From Tragulus kanchil (Eukaryota; Chordata; Mammalia; Artiodactyla; Tragulidae), in NCBI GenBank assembly GCA_022376925.1, contig JAIOJX010000003.1, positions 34,358,874 through 34,422,873 of the forward strand: 64,000 nucleotides of DNA. The letters are read 5' to 3'. The notes beneath the pieces were generated by a model. It was given only the letters and a program-made list of their open reading frames with translations. It made no database searches and was not told the origin of the DNA. Of the stretch, positions 21,958 through 34,519 are shown in pieces. The position numbers were made by a program, and so were the translations under genes. How positions within the stretch are numbered: position 1 is the stretch's first letter; each line of letters begins with the position of its first letter.

Positions 21958-24180
21958 AAAAGTCTGTTAGCCTGTAAGAAGCCTCCTTTCCTAAATTGTT
22001 GATTGACTTAGAGACCTGTTACTAAAAGCCAATCAGGTAGTACTAAAGGGACCATATAATTTATCATATTGAGTGGGACCCTTTAAAGATAGGAACTAGG
22101 TGTTATGAGCAATCACAGACCTGACAGCAGGCAAAACTGGAATTGTCTCAGGCAAATCAACCAGGGCATTTATCATCCTAGTAAAGTACCTCAAAGCCTG
22201 GAAGTCCAGTTTTGTTTTGTTTTTTGTTTTTTGTTATGGTGCGAAGAGAACAGCTGACAATTCTTGCCAGTTCTCCAGATGTCCTTGCAAAATGATAACC
22301 AATAAAGAATGCACATGGAAATGCCTCACTGACCCTCTCCTTCCTACACTGGAGTCCCACCTTGAAATCAGTTTGAGAATCCTAGGCACATCTACCTTTT
22401 AGAAATTGTCTAAATAAGTCAGAGTTATAGCCAGCCTGAGACCTGTCTTAGCTTTTTTTCCAGATTGCTGCTTTAGTGAGTGAATGAATGAATGACTGAA
22501 GAGGTGATCACAGGGAAAGACTGAGCACACTGGCGCACACTGCACGGCTGTGGGATCACAGCGTGTGTCTTCCCAGCCTTTCATGATTTAAAGAATAGGT
22601 TGTAAAATGTTCTTACTGAAAGTCAAGTTGCCTATAAAAGTAGAAAACCTACAATCTTTATTCCTGTTTGGCCTATTACGATAGATTAATTCTGATGGTA
22701 TGGCTGCTAAGACACCTATAATTTGATGATAATGTTCCTCATTTTCAAAATGTTGTTCCAATTTTGATGGTTGGAATTAAGAAAAGTACAATTCCATAAA
22801 CATGCGCGTCTGCCTCGGTACAGAGGTGCTTCAACCTCAGAATGTTTTTTGTTGGTTCTTTCCTGCTTAGGATGCCCTTGGCCCCACTCCATCCATCTAA
22901 GACTTGCCTTTTCTTGGCAGTCTGACTTAGAGTTAGCTTCTCGTGTGATGGTTTTCTCCACTACCACCATCAGGGTGAACTCTCACCCAAAGCCAAAAGG
23001 CTTTAACCAGCAAAAGATACAAATGGGCTTCTTGAATTGGTGTTTTTCTAACTCCCTCATTAGCATGCTGTCTAGGTTAAAAGTCTGTTAGCCTGTAAGA
23101 AGCCTCCTTTCCTAAATTGTTGATTGACTTAGAGACCTGTTACTAAAAGCCAATCAGGTAGTACTAAAGGGACCATATAATTTATCATATTGAGTGGGAC
23201 CCTTTAAAGATAGGAACTAGGTGTTATGAGCAATCACAGACCTGACAGCAGGCAAAACTGGAATTGTCTCAGGCAAATCAACCAGGGCATTTATCATCCT
23301 AGTAAAGTACCTCAAAGCCTGGAAGTCCAGTTTTGTTTTGTTTTTTGTTTTTTGTTATGGTGCGAAGAGAACAGCTGACAATTCTTGCCAGTTCTCCAGA
23401 TGTCCTTGCAAAATGATAACCAATAAAGAATGCACATGGAAATGCCTCACTGACCCTCTCCTTCCTACACTGGAGTCCCACCTTGAAATCAGTTTGAGAA
23501 TCCTAGGCACATCTACCTTTTAGAAATTGTCTAAATAAGTCAGAGTTATAGCCAGCCTGAGACCTGTCTTAGCTTTTTTTCCAGATTGCTGCTTTAGTGA
23601 GTGAATGAATGAATGACTGAAGAGGTGATCACAGGGAAAGACTGAGCACACTGGCGCACACTGCACGGCTGTGGGATCACAGCGTGTGTCTTCCCAGCCT
23701 TTCATGATTTAAAGAATAGGTTGTAAAATGTTCTTACTGAAAGTCAAGTTGCCTATAAAAGTAGAAAACCTACAATCTTTATTCCTGTTTGGCCTATTAC
23801 GATAGATTAATTCTGATGGTATGGCTGCTAAGACACCTATAATTTGATGATAATGTTCCTCATTTTCAAAATGTTGTTCCAATTTTGATGGTTGGAATTA
23901 AGAAAAGTACAATTCCATAAACATGCGCGTCTGCCTCGGTACAGAGGTGCTTCAACCTCAGAATGTTTTTTGTTGGTTCTTTCCTGCTTAGGATGCCCTT
24001 GGCCCCACTCCATCCATCTAAGACTTGCCTTTTCTTGGCAGTCTGACTTAGAGTTAGCTTCTCGTGTGATGGTTTTCTCCACTACCACCATCAGGGTGAA
24101 CTCTCACCCAAAGCCAAAAGGCTTTAACACCTTCTGTTCCTCCCATTGCAAAAGATACAAATGGGCTTCTTGAATTGGTG
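21935..24180. repeat. Tandem direct duplication F, period 1121 bp
   Basis: Bases 21935-23042 recur at 23056-24180. The 13-base filler 23043-23055 matches neither flank. Copy 2 has about 18 extra bases (after GGCTTTAACA, 24120-24150) that copy 1 lacks. Confidence 0.93.
21958..23055. other. Unique noncoding DNA (copied in duplication F)
   Basis: No interspersed repeat that I can name, apart from a T/G-rich stretch at 22210-22236. Short frames (60-106 aa) lie on both strands without recognisable domains. Confidence 0.5.
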
Positions 24181-24330
24181 CACACACATTTATTCACCTA
24201 ATAAATTCAATAAGAATTTTTCTACAGAGCAGATGATTTTTTGTGTCCCTGTTCACTGAAAAAAATATATATGTGATGACATGTATATGTGTGACAGATT
24301 TAATTCTCAGGCTAGCCTTTATTGTAGCAT

Positions 24331-24528
24331 GTTTCCCTGTTGGCTCAGATGGTAAAGAATCCACCTGCATTGCAGGAGACCCAGGTTTGATCCCTGGGTT
24401 GGGAAGATCCCCTGGAGAAGGGGATGACTACCCACTCCAGTATTCTTGCCTGGAGAATCCCATGGACAGAAGAGCCTGGTAGACTACAGTCCATGAGGTC
24501 ACAAAGAGTTGGACATGACTGAGTGATT
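24331..24528 (+). mobile_element. Bov-tA SINE
   Basis: Head GTTTCCCTGTTGGCTCAG, B-box region GGTTTGATCCCTGGGTTGGG, then the BovA tail CCCACTCCAGTATTCTTGCC and GACATGACTGAGTGATT. Confidence 0.92.
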
Positions 24529-24585
24529 AGACACCATTAAGTAGCAAAATTTGAGGGGAGAAGAATTTTCATCTTTGTCTATTTC

Positions 24586-26789
24586 TAACTACTAGAAGTT
24601 ACGTGTATCTACCCAAAGAAACCTCATTCATGTGAGTGTCCAAATAGAGTGAGATCAATAACAAGAGTATTAATATAAGGTGTAGGAATTAAGTGCTATA
24701 ATTTTATTATTAATAACATGTGACTACTTTACTTATATATGCATGCTGGACTTATAGAGGTTATTTCAAAGAGTGACCAGATATGTGGATACATAATGCA
24801 TATTTACAGCATTTATTATATAAGTAAGTAATAGTACTTGTGCGTAGCATTCAAGGTGGCTAATAAAAATGGTGGATGATAGGTGATATAGTAGTTCCAG
24901 TAAATGATTCCTTTGAATGTTCAAGTTCTTTCCTAGTATTAAAGCAACTCAACAGAAAAACTTTTTCTAAATACCTACTTTAATGTTACCAGGATGAGTT
25001 ATTTTATACAGAGTATAATGCATTAAGGAGCTTCCCAGTTGGTGCTAGTGGTAAAGAACCTGTCTGCCAATGCAGGAGACATAAGAGACTCAGGTTTGAT
25101 CCCTGGGTTGGGAAGATCTCCTGGAGGAGGGCATAGCAGCCCACTTTAGTATTCTTGGAGAATCCCATGGATAGAGGAGCTTGGTGGGCTACAGTCCATG
25201 GTGTCACAAAGAGTCAGACACGACTGAAGTGACTTTGGACACACTCATAGTGCACAAATCACAGCCCTAGTGCTGTAAAAGTTACAGCATCCCATGTGAG
25301 TCCAACATACACCAGAACTCAAGTGAAGGTAGCCGGTTGGGTGTTTTCCTTGGTTCTCCAGCTCTGCCAAGGAATGAAGAATAAAGCATAAACTCAGGCA
25401 CAGGATGCTTGTTACTTTCACAAAGGCCACTCAAGGAGGTCTCCTGACTCCCAGCTCTGTTTTCTTCTTCAATACGTTACATGATGAATTTATCTTTTTT
25501 TGATGGGGGTGAAGTACACCAAGGACATTGGCAGAAGAATGGACCTCCGTGTTTCTTTTCACCTCTTGGTCCTGAGTTTGACAACTGTCTCTGATTGGTG
25601 AAAGCAGAACTTAAAATAGTGGATGTTATTACAGTCCTTCTGATTTCATCTCCACAACACTTTTCACATAGAGATCCTTATCTGTTAACTACTAGAAGTT
25701 ACGTGTATCTACCCAAAGAAACCTCATTCATGTGAGTGTCCAAATAGAGTGAGATCAATAACAAGAGTATTAATATAAGGTGTAGGAATTAAGTGCTATA
25801 ATTTTATTATTAATAACATGTGACTACTTTACTTATATATGCATGCTGGACTTATAGAGGTTATTTCAAAGAGTGACCAGATATGTGGATACATAATGCA
25901 TATTTACAGCATTTATTATATAAGTAAGTAATAGTACTTGTGCGTAGCATTCAAGGTGGCTAATAAAAATGGTGGATGATAGGTGATATAGTAGTTCCAG
26001 TAAATGATTCCTTTGAATGTTCAAGTTCTTTCCTAGTATTAAAGCAACTCAACAGAAAAACTTTTTCTAAATACCTACTTTAATGTTACCAGGATGAGTT
26101 ATTTTATACAGAGTATAATGCATTAAGGAGCTTCCCAGTTGGTGCTAGTGGTAAAGAACCTGTCTGCCAATGCAGGAGACATAAGAGACTCAGGTTTGAT
26201 CCCTGGGTTGGGAAGATCTCCTGGAGGAGGGCATAGCAGCCCACTTTAGTATTCTTGGAGAATCCCATGGATAGAGGAGCTTGGTGGGCTACAGTCCATG
26301 GTGTCACAAAGAGTCAGACACGACTGAAGTGACTTTGGACACACTCATAGTGCACAAATCACAGCCCTAGTGCTGTAAAAGTTACAGCATCCCATGTGAG
26401 TCCAACATACACCAGAACTCAAGTGAAGGTAGCCGGTTGGGTGTTTTCCTTGGTTCTCCAGCTCTGCCAAGGAATGAAGAATAAAGCATAAACTCAGGCA
26501 CAGGATGCTTGTTACTTTCACAAAGGCCACTCAAGGAGGTCTCCTGACTCCCAGCTCTGTTTTCTTCTTCAATACGTTACATGATGAATTTATCTTTTTT
26601 TGATGGGGGTGAAGTACACCAAGGACATTGGCAGAAGAATGGACCTCCGTGTTTCTTTTCACCTCTTGGTCCTGAGTTTGACAACTGTCTCTGATTGGTG
26701 AAAGCAGAACTTAAAATAGTGGATGTTATTACAGTCCTTCTGATTTCATCTCCACAACACTTTTCACATAGAGATCCTTATCTGTTAAC
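24586..26789. repeat. Tandem direct duplication G, period 1100 bp
   Basis: Bases 24586-25685 recur at 25686-26789 with no differences that I could spot. The junction carries only TAAC microhomology, so this is the cleanest junction in the series. Confidence 0.95.
25030..25236 (+). mobile_element. Bov-tA SINE (copied at 26130-26336)
   Basis: Head GCTTCCCAGTTGGTGCTAG, GGTTTGATCCCTGGGTTGGG, and tail GAGTCAGACACGACTGAAGTGA. Duplicated inside G. Confidence 0.9.
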
Positions 26790-27780
26790 AAAGAATTCAT
26801 ACTAGGAGAAAAGTGATTTGGTAGGGCAAGAGTGAAAGATATTCTCTAATTTCTCTGAATGATGCTGTAGGGGGGCAGAGAGAAATGTTATGGCATCTGG
26901 ACACAGAGAAATGATCCCTTATTGAGTTAGTTAATAGAGAACATGGGCAGGCAGGTCAATCAAGTATTAATGCAAATGAGCAGTATATCCAAAATGTCAC
27001 ATGTTCACAGGAAAAGCAGGATGCAGGGATGTAGTACATATTTTAAAAACATGATGCCCTTAAAGCCATTTTATCAATTCTTCTGTCAATTTCACATATC
27101 ATGTCACAATTTCCCAGTGAAAACTTAAAATTTTAAGCATATTGTTCTTAACTACATGATCATGATGAACAGAAACAAATTAGACATATGACTCTATGCA
27201 GCAGGCCATATTGACCTATTCTAAAATGCATTATCGGACCAATTTTAAAACAGAAGAATCAAACTAATTGATTGGTGGCTTTGGGAATGCTGCCTCCATC
27301 TATATTGAAATGTGATTTGAACTCTATATGCAGTTAAGTGAACCTAATTGAGGTCACATAAGCATGATTTTTTGATGCAAAAAAAAATATTCCAAAGGGT
27401 AAATTTTTGTGCCAAATAACTCCAACACTGCGTTCAAATAAAGAAATTTCTGTTTACATTAGCATAAAATACTGTTTCTTCATCATTTGCAAAATAGGGT
27501 ATTGTCACGTTGAGAAAAATGTGGTTCAGAAGACTTTCCAACATGAGTTTTGAAGAATAATAAATACCTAAGATTAATTATAGATTGCCACAATTTTAAG
27601 AATGTAAAATTTGAGTTATAATTTGGCAGTCTTGACTACAGTAGCTATTTTATTGTAGGTTTTGTAAAGCTATTATCCCTCAATTAAAAAAATATTAAAA
27701 ATTAAAATAAAATATGCTGAATAGATGCACTGTTTCTACTGCTTTTTCAATGACCATCTCCTGACATTTATTGTTTGTTT
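26790..27780. other. Repeat-poor AT-rich segment, weak candidate conserved block
   Basis: No recognised interspersed repeat. 27170-27560 has balanced, non-simple sequence that could be conserved noncoding DNA; single-sequence evidence only. Confidence 0.3.
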
Positions 27781-27899
27781 GGTTGCTAAGTCATCTGTGA
27801 CTCTTTTTCAACCCCAGGACTTTAGCCCTTCAGGCTCCCCTGTCCACAGGATTTTCCAGACAAGAATACTGGAATGGGTTGCCATTTCCTTCTCCAGGC
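27781..27899 (-). mobile_element. BovA-type SINE tail, antisense, truncated
   Basis: GTTGCTAAGTCATCTGTGACTC through CAAGAATACTGGAATGGG to TTCTCCAGGCA. The tRNA-like head is absent. Confidence 0.85.
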
Positions 27900-28149
27900 A
27901 TATCATGGTATCTATATCTTAATTTCTTCATGATTCTTAAATTACTTTCACTTAAAGGCGATTAAGCAAATTCCTCTTGATTTTGTTTCATTATTTCATT
28001 CAGGAAGATCAAGACACATCTGCTTGGATGTGCTCAGCTTTTTACCTACCCAGACACAAGACAGTCATGAGATAGACTGAGAAATGAAGTCAAGTTTTAC
28101 ACAAATTGCATTTAACATTCTTAATGAAATTCACTATTACTGTCATGGG

Positions 28150-28780
28150 GTCTTCGCTTCTCAGTCGCCCCCTATTTTTTTTCACAGTTGAGAGAAGCTC
28201 ATCTTTCTTAAGGAGATTTGGGGGCCCAGTGAGCACACAACTGCACAATTGACACGAGTTGATCTGCGGATCTCTTAAAGCTCAGCAGATGCTGATGGAA
28301 GGCATCCAAATGGTCCTTCTCCACCCTTCACTTAACAAGCATAATAATAAATGGATATTTAAAGTAGCAGCAAATATATTAACTGGAAGCAAATAGGTTT
28401 CATTTGTAACCACTGCCCACAGGTTAATTAACAAGAAGGAGCTTTGGTGTGGAGACCTGGCTCCCTGATGCTGTCTGGGCAGGTGCCGTTAAGAGGCCAG
28501 TGAGCTCCACAGGGTAATTACCAGGTACCAGTGTGTTCTTCTGTTGCTTAAAAAAGTGCCGCCTGCCATTTGCCTAAACCTATAAACTATCATCTGTGAT
28601 CCTCAGCAGCTATTAAATGAGAAATATCTTCTCATCGGAGACTTAGGCAAACAAAAGAGACTTGATAGTATTTAAGGAGCCAGATGGATATATTTGCACG
28701 TTAACTTTGAAGATCACTTTTTCAATAACCGAGCATCAGACAGAGACATTTGGTACTAGGTGAAAGAGAAAACATCAAGG
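28150..28780. other. Candidate conserved noncoding element with TAATTA palindromes
   Basis: Repeat-free block with GTTAATTAAC at 28423-28432 and GGTAATTACC at 28513-28522, both homeodomain-type palindromes, in otherwise complex sequence. Enhancer function is an inference from repeat depletion and motif type. Confidence 0.35.
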
Positions 28781-30542
28781 TATTTTAAAAAAACAAAGAA
28801 AGAAACTGGGCAAATGGAATAGTTGAAGCTGTGTATCCTTCAACAACTTTTGGTTCTAAAACCTTTCAAGTGGTTAATGGACTTAATAGAATATAGAAAC
28901 TTAACCTATCTCCTTGGAGTATGGTTGAGTCACTTTCTCTTATTATTCTAACCATCCATACACATTGAGGAAGACTTGGTGAAGAAGATGGTGGAAATTC
29001 CTTTACCGTGGGAGGGCAAAAGTCTAGTCAATAGGGAGCATTTTTCTCCAGGGTGTGAGTTACTAATTAGTTCAACAACAGTAACAACAAAATAGCTTAT
29101 TACTGAAAATGATACATAAGCACAGAAAGAAGTAATCTTAGATCTAGAGATAGCCTTCTATCACAAACTAATTGATCTATAAGTCTTAAGAATGTACCAT
29201 TTATATTCTTAGGCAAAGCAGTAGTTGCAGGAGCCATAAACTTTCTAAAGGCTTCACTGAATTAGTCTTATTAATTGTCTGATTGGAAGAATCTTCAAAA
29301 CGTTGGGGAAGCTCTTGTTTTTAGAGCTCAGGATCTTCTGGGCATTTAGTTGCCTAGTTTAACAATATTGTCTAGCTTCTTTGCATAATTGGTAGAGTGA
29401 AAAGGCTATTCAACGACATGAAAAAATACAATTATAAATGTATGAGTTTCCCCCAGTCAGAAGGCACTGATTATTTTTTTCTTGATGCCAAAATAACAGC
29501 ATTTACAAATGTTTTCATGAAGCGAGCGCTGTGTTCTAATGTGGGATTAGGTCAACAGCTCTCTTGAAAGAACAAAACCAACCCAGGGCCAAACAGGAGG
29601 ACGGGCCTAATTAAGCACCCCAGAGGAAGGAAGCTCTCGGAGAACTTGGAGGCACTTGATCCCTGCTTTGTACTTCACCAGGTTTCTCAATACCTTTGCC
29701 ACTTTCCTCTGGATTTATTATTTTTCTATGAATTATTTAAACATGGCCATTTCACATTTACAATTAGTTTTCAAAGAAAAGGCAACAGGAGAAAAGAATT
29801 GCAAGTTGCACAGCTTGAGAAAGAAGGCAGTTTTGGCAGGACGTGAAAGGCCTGGCCTTGATGGCCACTTCTGCAATCCCCTTTTGTTTTAAGTCCCCTC
29901 GATGTTGTCTGCGTGTCATTCTAAACCCCTGTGTCCAACAGGGAGGACGTGCAGGTATCAGAGACTCGATTTTCTAGGTTATCCGCTTGGGTCCCTTTTA
30001 TATACACAGATGGGAATTAATGATCATAATTTCAATAGTAGGGGGAAAAAAACTGAAAAATTGGGTCGTTTTCATTATCATTAAGGAGTAAGAATCCATT
30101 GGAAAAAAATGGACATACTAGTACCACTAACTACTTGTAATAAAGGATGTGTTTAACAATTGTTTTATCCTAACCATGCTTCTCCCACACAGTCAGTCCT
30201 TTTAGTACACCAAAAAAAACAAATCACAGTATCCTGGCCCCTAGCCCCTAAGTTCTTATCACAGAACCATTCCACTGGAATAGGCAGCAAGACATCATTG
30301 GAGTCGTTCTTCTGCCCTCAGGTATGGGTCCACTCTGCTGGAACTTATGACTCTGTACGATAATACCATAGAAGGTGTTACATCCACCAGACTGAAAACT
30401 TTTCCAGGGTAGGAGCTGAAGCCCAGCTGTTAATTTTTCTCAGAGCCTCGCATGTAACAGATCTCCCAAAATATCTCTCCATGAAAGAACTGAAACCCCA
30501 AACAGGAAAAATAGATCTTTATACGGAAATCTTTAGGGGGAA
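28781..30542. other. Mostly unique noncoding DNA
   Basis: No repeat recognised over most of it. 29480-29640 is again complex and repeat-free (contains CCTAATTAAGCACCCC). Short frames at 29646-30363 have no domain I know. Confidence 0.4.
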
Positions 30543-30799
30543 AAGGACTTTAAAATTCACTCTACTGTCCTTTCTGCCCTCAAGACTCCCTCTGTAAATA
30601 TTCTTTATAGGTAAACAAACAGCAATTTCCAGTTTGTTGTTATCAGTCCAGTGGAAAAAAGCTTCTTGAAAATTTTCTAAAATGCATATGGACTCAATAG
30701 TGCTACTTGTATTTAAAACTGGAAAAAATTCATTACTCTTATATATGGGCTAAGGCATGACCAGCAAGAGCTGTGGTTGTATAGTGTGGAACTATACAG

Positions 30800-30905
30800 G
30801 ATTATACGCCAGCATTTATTAAAGAGTTACCATTTGTCAGATACTTGACTTAGCATGCACACCATCATAATTTAATCATTTAGTTCATTTCGGCATCTAT
30901 AAATA
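30800..30905 (-). mobile_element. MIR-like relic (copied at about 31875-31980)
   Basis: CCAGCATTTATTAAAGAG followed by CATTTGTCAGATACTTG resembles the widespread ATTTATTGAG...GTGCCAGGCAC pattern of MIR-type repeats. Weak. Confidence 0.35.
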
Positions 30906-30911
30906 CACTTA

Positions 30912-31117
30912 CCTGCCTGCATGCTCAGTTGCATCTGACTCTTTGCAACCCTGTAGGTTATAGCCCTCCAGGCTCCCCTATCCACAGGGTTCTGCAGGCA
31001 AGAATACTGGGGTGGCTGTCTGTGGCCTTCTCCAAGGGATCTTCCTGATCCAGGGATCGAACCTGCATTATCTGCACCGCATGCAGATTCTTTACCTCTA
31101 AGTCACCAGGAAAGCCC
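30912..31117 (-). mobile_element. Bov-tA SINE, antisense (copied at 31986-32191)
   Basis: BovA tail (GTTGCATCTGACTCTTTGC, CAAGAATACTGGGGTGG) followed by the reversed head ending AGGAAAGCCC. Confidence 0.9.
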
Positions 31118-31171
31118 AAATGCCACTAAACTTCAAAGCAAGTCACTTGTTTGCTCTTCTACTCCTTAAAG

Positions 31172-31530
31172 AAAGTAAGTGAGGGACTTCCCTGGTGGTC
31201 CAGTGGGTAAGGACACCGCCTTGCAGTGCAAGGGGCGCCGGTTCGATCCCTGGCCTGGGAAGATCCCATGTGCCGTGGAGTGGCTGGACTGATGTATCCA
31301 ACTACCAAGCCAGAGTTCTGGCATGCATGCACCCAGAGCTGGTGCTCTGCAGCAACAGAGGCCACTGCGATGGGAGGCCCACACAGGCCAGAGAACAAAG
31401 ATGGATGAAAATAGATCAATGAAAGATTAAAAGAAGTGGCCCACCCCCCCTCTTCTGTCCCCAACCCACCAACTCCCCCACAAAATAAATAAATTTAAAA
31501 AAAATGTTTAAAAAAAAAAAAGTAAGTGAG
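31172..31530 (+). mobile_element. CHR-like SINE with 12-bp target-site duplication
   Basis: Element 31184-31518, flanked by AAAGTAAGTGAG at 31172-31183 and 31519-31530. It keeps pol III-type boxes: TGGTCCAGTGG (A-box region) and GGTTCGATCCC (B box). The body has GATGGGAGGCCCACACAGGC; the tail is C-rich, then AAATAAAT and poly(A). Confidence 0.9.
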
Positions 31531-32245
31531 ACCTAAATAATTGTGGGATGAATTTGATGTGATTTGAGCAGGAGAGGAGAGGAGCCAGAGGGTGTCTCCC
31601 TGTGGACTGACACATGGAAGGACTTTAAAATTCACTCTACTGTCCTTTCTGCCCTCAAGACTCCCTCTGTAAATATTCTTTATAGGTAAACAAACAGCAA
31701 TTTCCAGTTTGTTGTTATCAGTCCAGTGGAAAAAGCTTCTTGAAAATTTTCTAAAATGCATATGGACTCAATAGTGCTACTTGTATTTAAAACTGGAAAA
31801 AATTCATTACTCTTATATATGGGCTAAGGCATGACCAGCAAGAGCTGTGGTTGTATAGTGTGGAACTATACAGGATTATACGCCAGCATTTATTAAAGAG
31901 TTACCATTTGTCAGATACTTGACTTAGCATGCACACCATCATAATTTAATCATTTAGTTCATTTCGGCATCTATAAATACACTTACCTGCCTGCATGCTC
32001 AGTTGCATCTGACTCTTTGCAACCCTGTAGGTTATAGCCCTCCAGGCTCCCCTATCCACAGGGTTCTGCAGGCAAGAATACTGGGGTGGCTGTCTGTGGC
32101 CTTCTCCAAGGGATCTTCCTGATCCAGGGATCGAACCTGCATTATCTGCACCGCATGCAGATTCTTTACCTCTAAGTCACCAGGAAAGCCCAAATGCCAC
32201 TAAACTTCAAAGCAAGTCACTTGTTTGCTCTTCTACTCCTTAAAG

Positions 32246-32604
32246 AAAGTAAGTGAGGGACTTCCCTGGTGGTCCAGTGGGTAAGGACACCGCCTTGCAG
32301 TGCAAGGGGCGCCGGTTTGATCCCTGGCCTGGGAAGATCCCATGTGCCGTGGAGTGGCTGGACTGATGTGTCCAATTACCGAGCCCGAGCTCTGGGGTGC
32401 ATGTGCCCAGAGCTGGTGCTGTGCGACAACAGAGGCCACTGCGATGGGAGGCCCACACAGGCCAGAGAACAAAGATGGATGAAAATAGATCAATGAAAGA
32501 TTAAAAGAAGTGGCCCACCCGCCCTCTTCTGTCCCCAACCCACCCACTCCCCCCCAAAATAAATAAATTTAAAAAAAATGTTTAAAAAAAAAAAAGTAAG
32601 TGAG
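32246..32604 (+). mobile_element. CHR-like SINE, second copy with divergent body
   Basis: Same insertion as 31172-31530 (identical target-site duplications) but with a cluster of changes in the SINE body, such as TGTGTCCAATTACCGAGC where the first copy has TGTATCCAACTACCAAGC. Here the second copy is closer to sister elements at 35299 and 36273. Confidence 0.9.
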
Positions 32605-32696
32605 ACCTAAATAATTGTGGGATGAATTTGATGTGATTTGAGCAGGAGAGGAGAGGAGCCAGAGGGTGTCTCCCTGTGGACTGACACATGGAAGGA

Positions 32697-33100
32697 GGGC
32701 CGCTTACCTCTTAAGGAGGGTTGACTGTGGGGGCCTATGAGTGAACAGAAGGAGGTGAAGTGGCCCCAATGTGGCCATTTTATCTGCATTTTACACAGAA
32801 AGAAACGGCCTCCTTAAGTTGCCTGAACTTGTGTAGCTGGAAAGTAGCAGCTTAAAGATCTAAATTCAAATTTTGATTCCAAAGGTTATGGGTGTATCTA
32901 CTAGAGAAACCAGTCATTTCTCTAATTACCAACTGAGTTTTTCCAGAGGAGCACTGTTTATATTTACTTCTCTCTGTCCATTCTCTTTCCTTACCGTCCT
33001 AGGAGAGTTCCTTACCGAATGTTGTCTGTACAGTATGTGAATTGGTTAAAGGACATACTGTGGCCTTTAGGAAAATCTAAACTGCCTTGATTTACTCTTT
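32697..33100. other. Noncoding DNA with a MIR relic
   Basis: 32785-32890 (GCATTTTACACAGAAAGAAACGG ... TTGTGTAGCTGGAAAGTAG) resembles antisense MIR. The rest is unique. Confidence 0.5.
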
Positions 33101-33233
33101 TACTTACTTTTTTATTTTTTGGCTGCACCATACAGCACATGGGATCTTAGTTCCCCCACCAGGGATCGAACCCACATCCCCTTCAGTGGGACATGGAAGC
33201 AGAGTCTTAACCCGTGGACCATGAGGGAAGTCA
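33101..33233 (-). mobile_element. CHR-type SINE, antisense, older copy
   Basis: TTTTTGGCTGCACCATACAGC, CAGGGATCGAACCC and the end GACCATGAGGGAAGTC are the reversed CHR head and body. Confidence 0.8.
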
Positions 33234-33546
33234 AGTATTATCCCTTTGCTGACCCTTAAGTAAAAATATACCTTAAAAATCATCGTAATATGTGAATTTA
33301 TACAGTGAAAATTATATTCCATAGTAGATAGCATTCAAGCACCATGAAATAAAATACAACAGAACTAAGAACTTGAGGCTATTAACCTAATTAGTGTACT
33401 GAGCATGAAATATAAATGATCATTCTATATGGTGAAAAAATAATTGAAAATAATGGCTAACTGTATTTCAGAATCATACAAATGATACAATTATTTTATT
33501 TTATAAATGTTAAGATGACAGGAATATTATTAAATAAATGGATTAA
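33234..33546. other. Unique AT-rich noncoding DNA
   Basis: No repeat or coding signal recognised. Confidence 0.45.
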
Positions 33547-33848
33547 AAAGATGAGTTTTGGGGCTTCCCTAGTGGTCCAGTGGATAAAGATTCCATCTTG
33601 CAGTGCAAGGGGCACCAGTTCGGTCCCTCGCCTGGGAAGATCCCATGTGCCATGGAGCAGCTGGACTGGTGTGTTCAATTAGGAGCCGGCACTCTGGAGT
33701 GCAGGCACCCAGAGTTGATGCTCTGCAATGTGAGAGCCCATTGCAATGGGAGGCCCAGACAGACTCAAGAATAAAGATGGATAAAAAATAAATAAATTTT
33801 TAAAATGAATAAAAAGAGGCTAAAATTAAAAAAAGAAAGATGAGTTTT
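33547..33848 (+). mobile_element. CHR-like SINE with 13-bp target-site duplication
   Basis: Element 33560-33835 between AAAGATGAGTTTT at 33547-33559 and 33836-33848. More diverged than the 35-36 kb copies; B-box region is GTTCGGTCCC. Confidence 0.88.
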
Positions 33849-34110
33849 AGGGAATCCTATCATTTCAATATTACCTTGCTAGAACTGGGTGTAAAACTGA
33901 GTAGGGTTTAAATTGGCTGCTTTGGGACTGGCTGTGGGCAGATGAAGTTTTCCTGGCATTGTTCTGTGGCTTATTTTAAGTGTTTTCTCTGCTAGCTTAG
34001 TAAGGACACCAGATTTGGGAATTCCAGGGAGAGGCTAAGAAGGACGAATAAATATAAAGGAGACTAACTACCACTTAGAGCTGTCTTTAGTTAAAAAAAA
34101 AAAAAAAGTT
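33849..34110. other. Unique noncoding DNA ending in poly(A)
   Basis: No repeat recognised until an A15 run at 34093-34107, which abuts the next SINE. Confidence 0.4.
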
Positions 34111-34320
34111 AAAGTGTTAGTCACTTAGTTGTGTCCAACTCTTTACAAGCCCTTGGACTATACCTCACCAGGCTCCTCCTCCTCAGTCCATGGAATTCTC
34201 CAGGAAAGCATGCTGGAGCAGGTAGCCATTCCCTTCTCCAGGGAATCTTCCTGATGTAGGGACTGAACCCAGGTCTCTTGCATTGGAGGCAGATTCTTTA
34301 CGATCTGAACCACCAGAGAA
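34111..34320 (-). mobile_element. Bov-tA SINE, antisense
   Basis: GTCACTTAGTTGTGTCCAAC (tail) through to GAACCACCAGAGAAG (reversed head). Confidence 0.88.
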
Positions 34321-34519
34321 GAGATAGGGCTCAAAGTGTCAAAAACAAAAAGAAAAAATCCTTGGAGCCCATACTTTTTGGAAGAGTTCTGTGCAACTGA
34401 CCTAAGACGGTCATTAAATGAAGAAATGGTCTGTAAACAAATGAATAAATTACGGGGGGGGGGGATTCTTCTAGTAGAAAAATCTAAACATATGAACCTA
34501 GTGACTCCCCACCACCAAG

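Larger units (their letters stand above)
30543..32696. repeat. Tandem direct duplication H, period 1074 bp
   Basis: Bases 30543-31617 recur at 31618-32696, joined at AAGGA microhomology. Outside the CHR-like SINE the copies are almost the same. Inside it (31255-31495 versus 32330-32565) there are roughly 15 differences. Confidence 0.93.

Noticed and set aside
34455..34464. G10 run as a G-quadruplex
   Set aside because: A single short run; no neighbouring G-tracts to complete a quadruplex.
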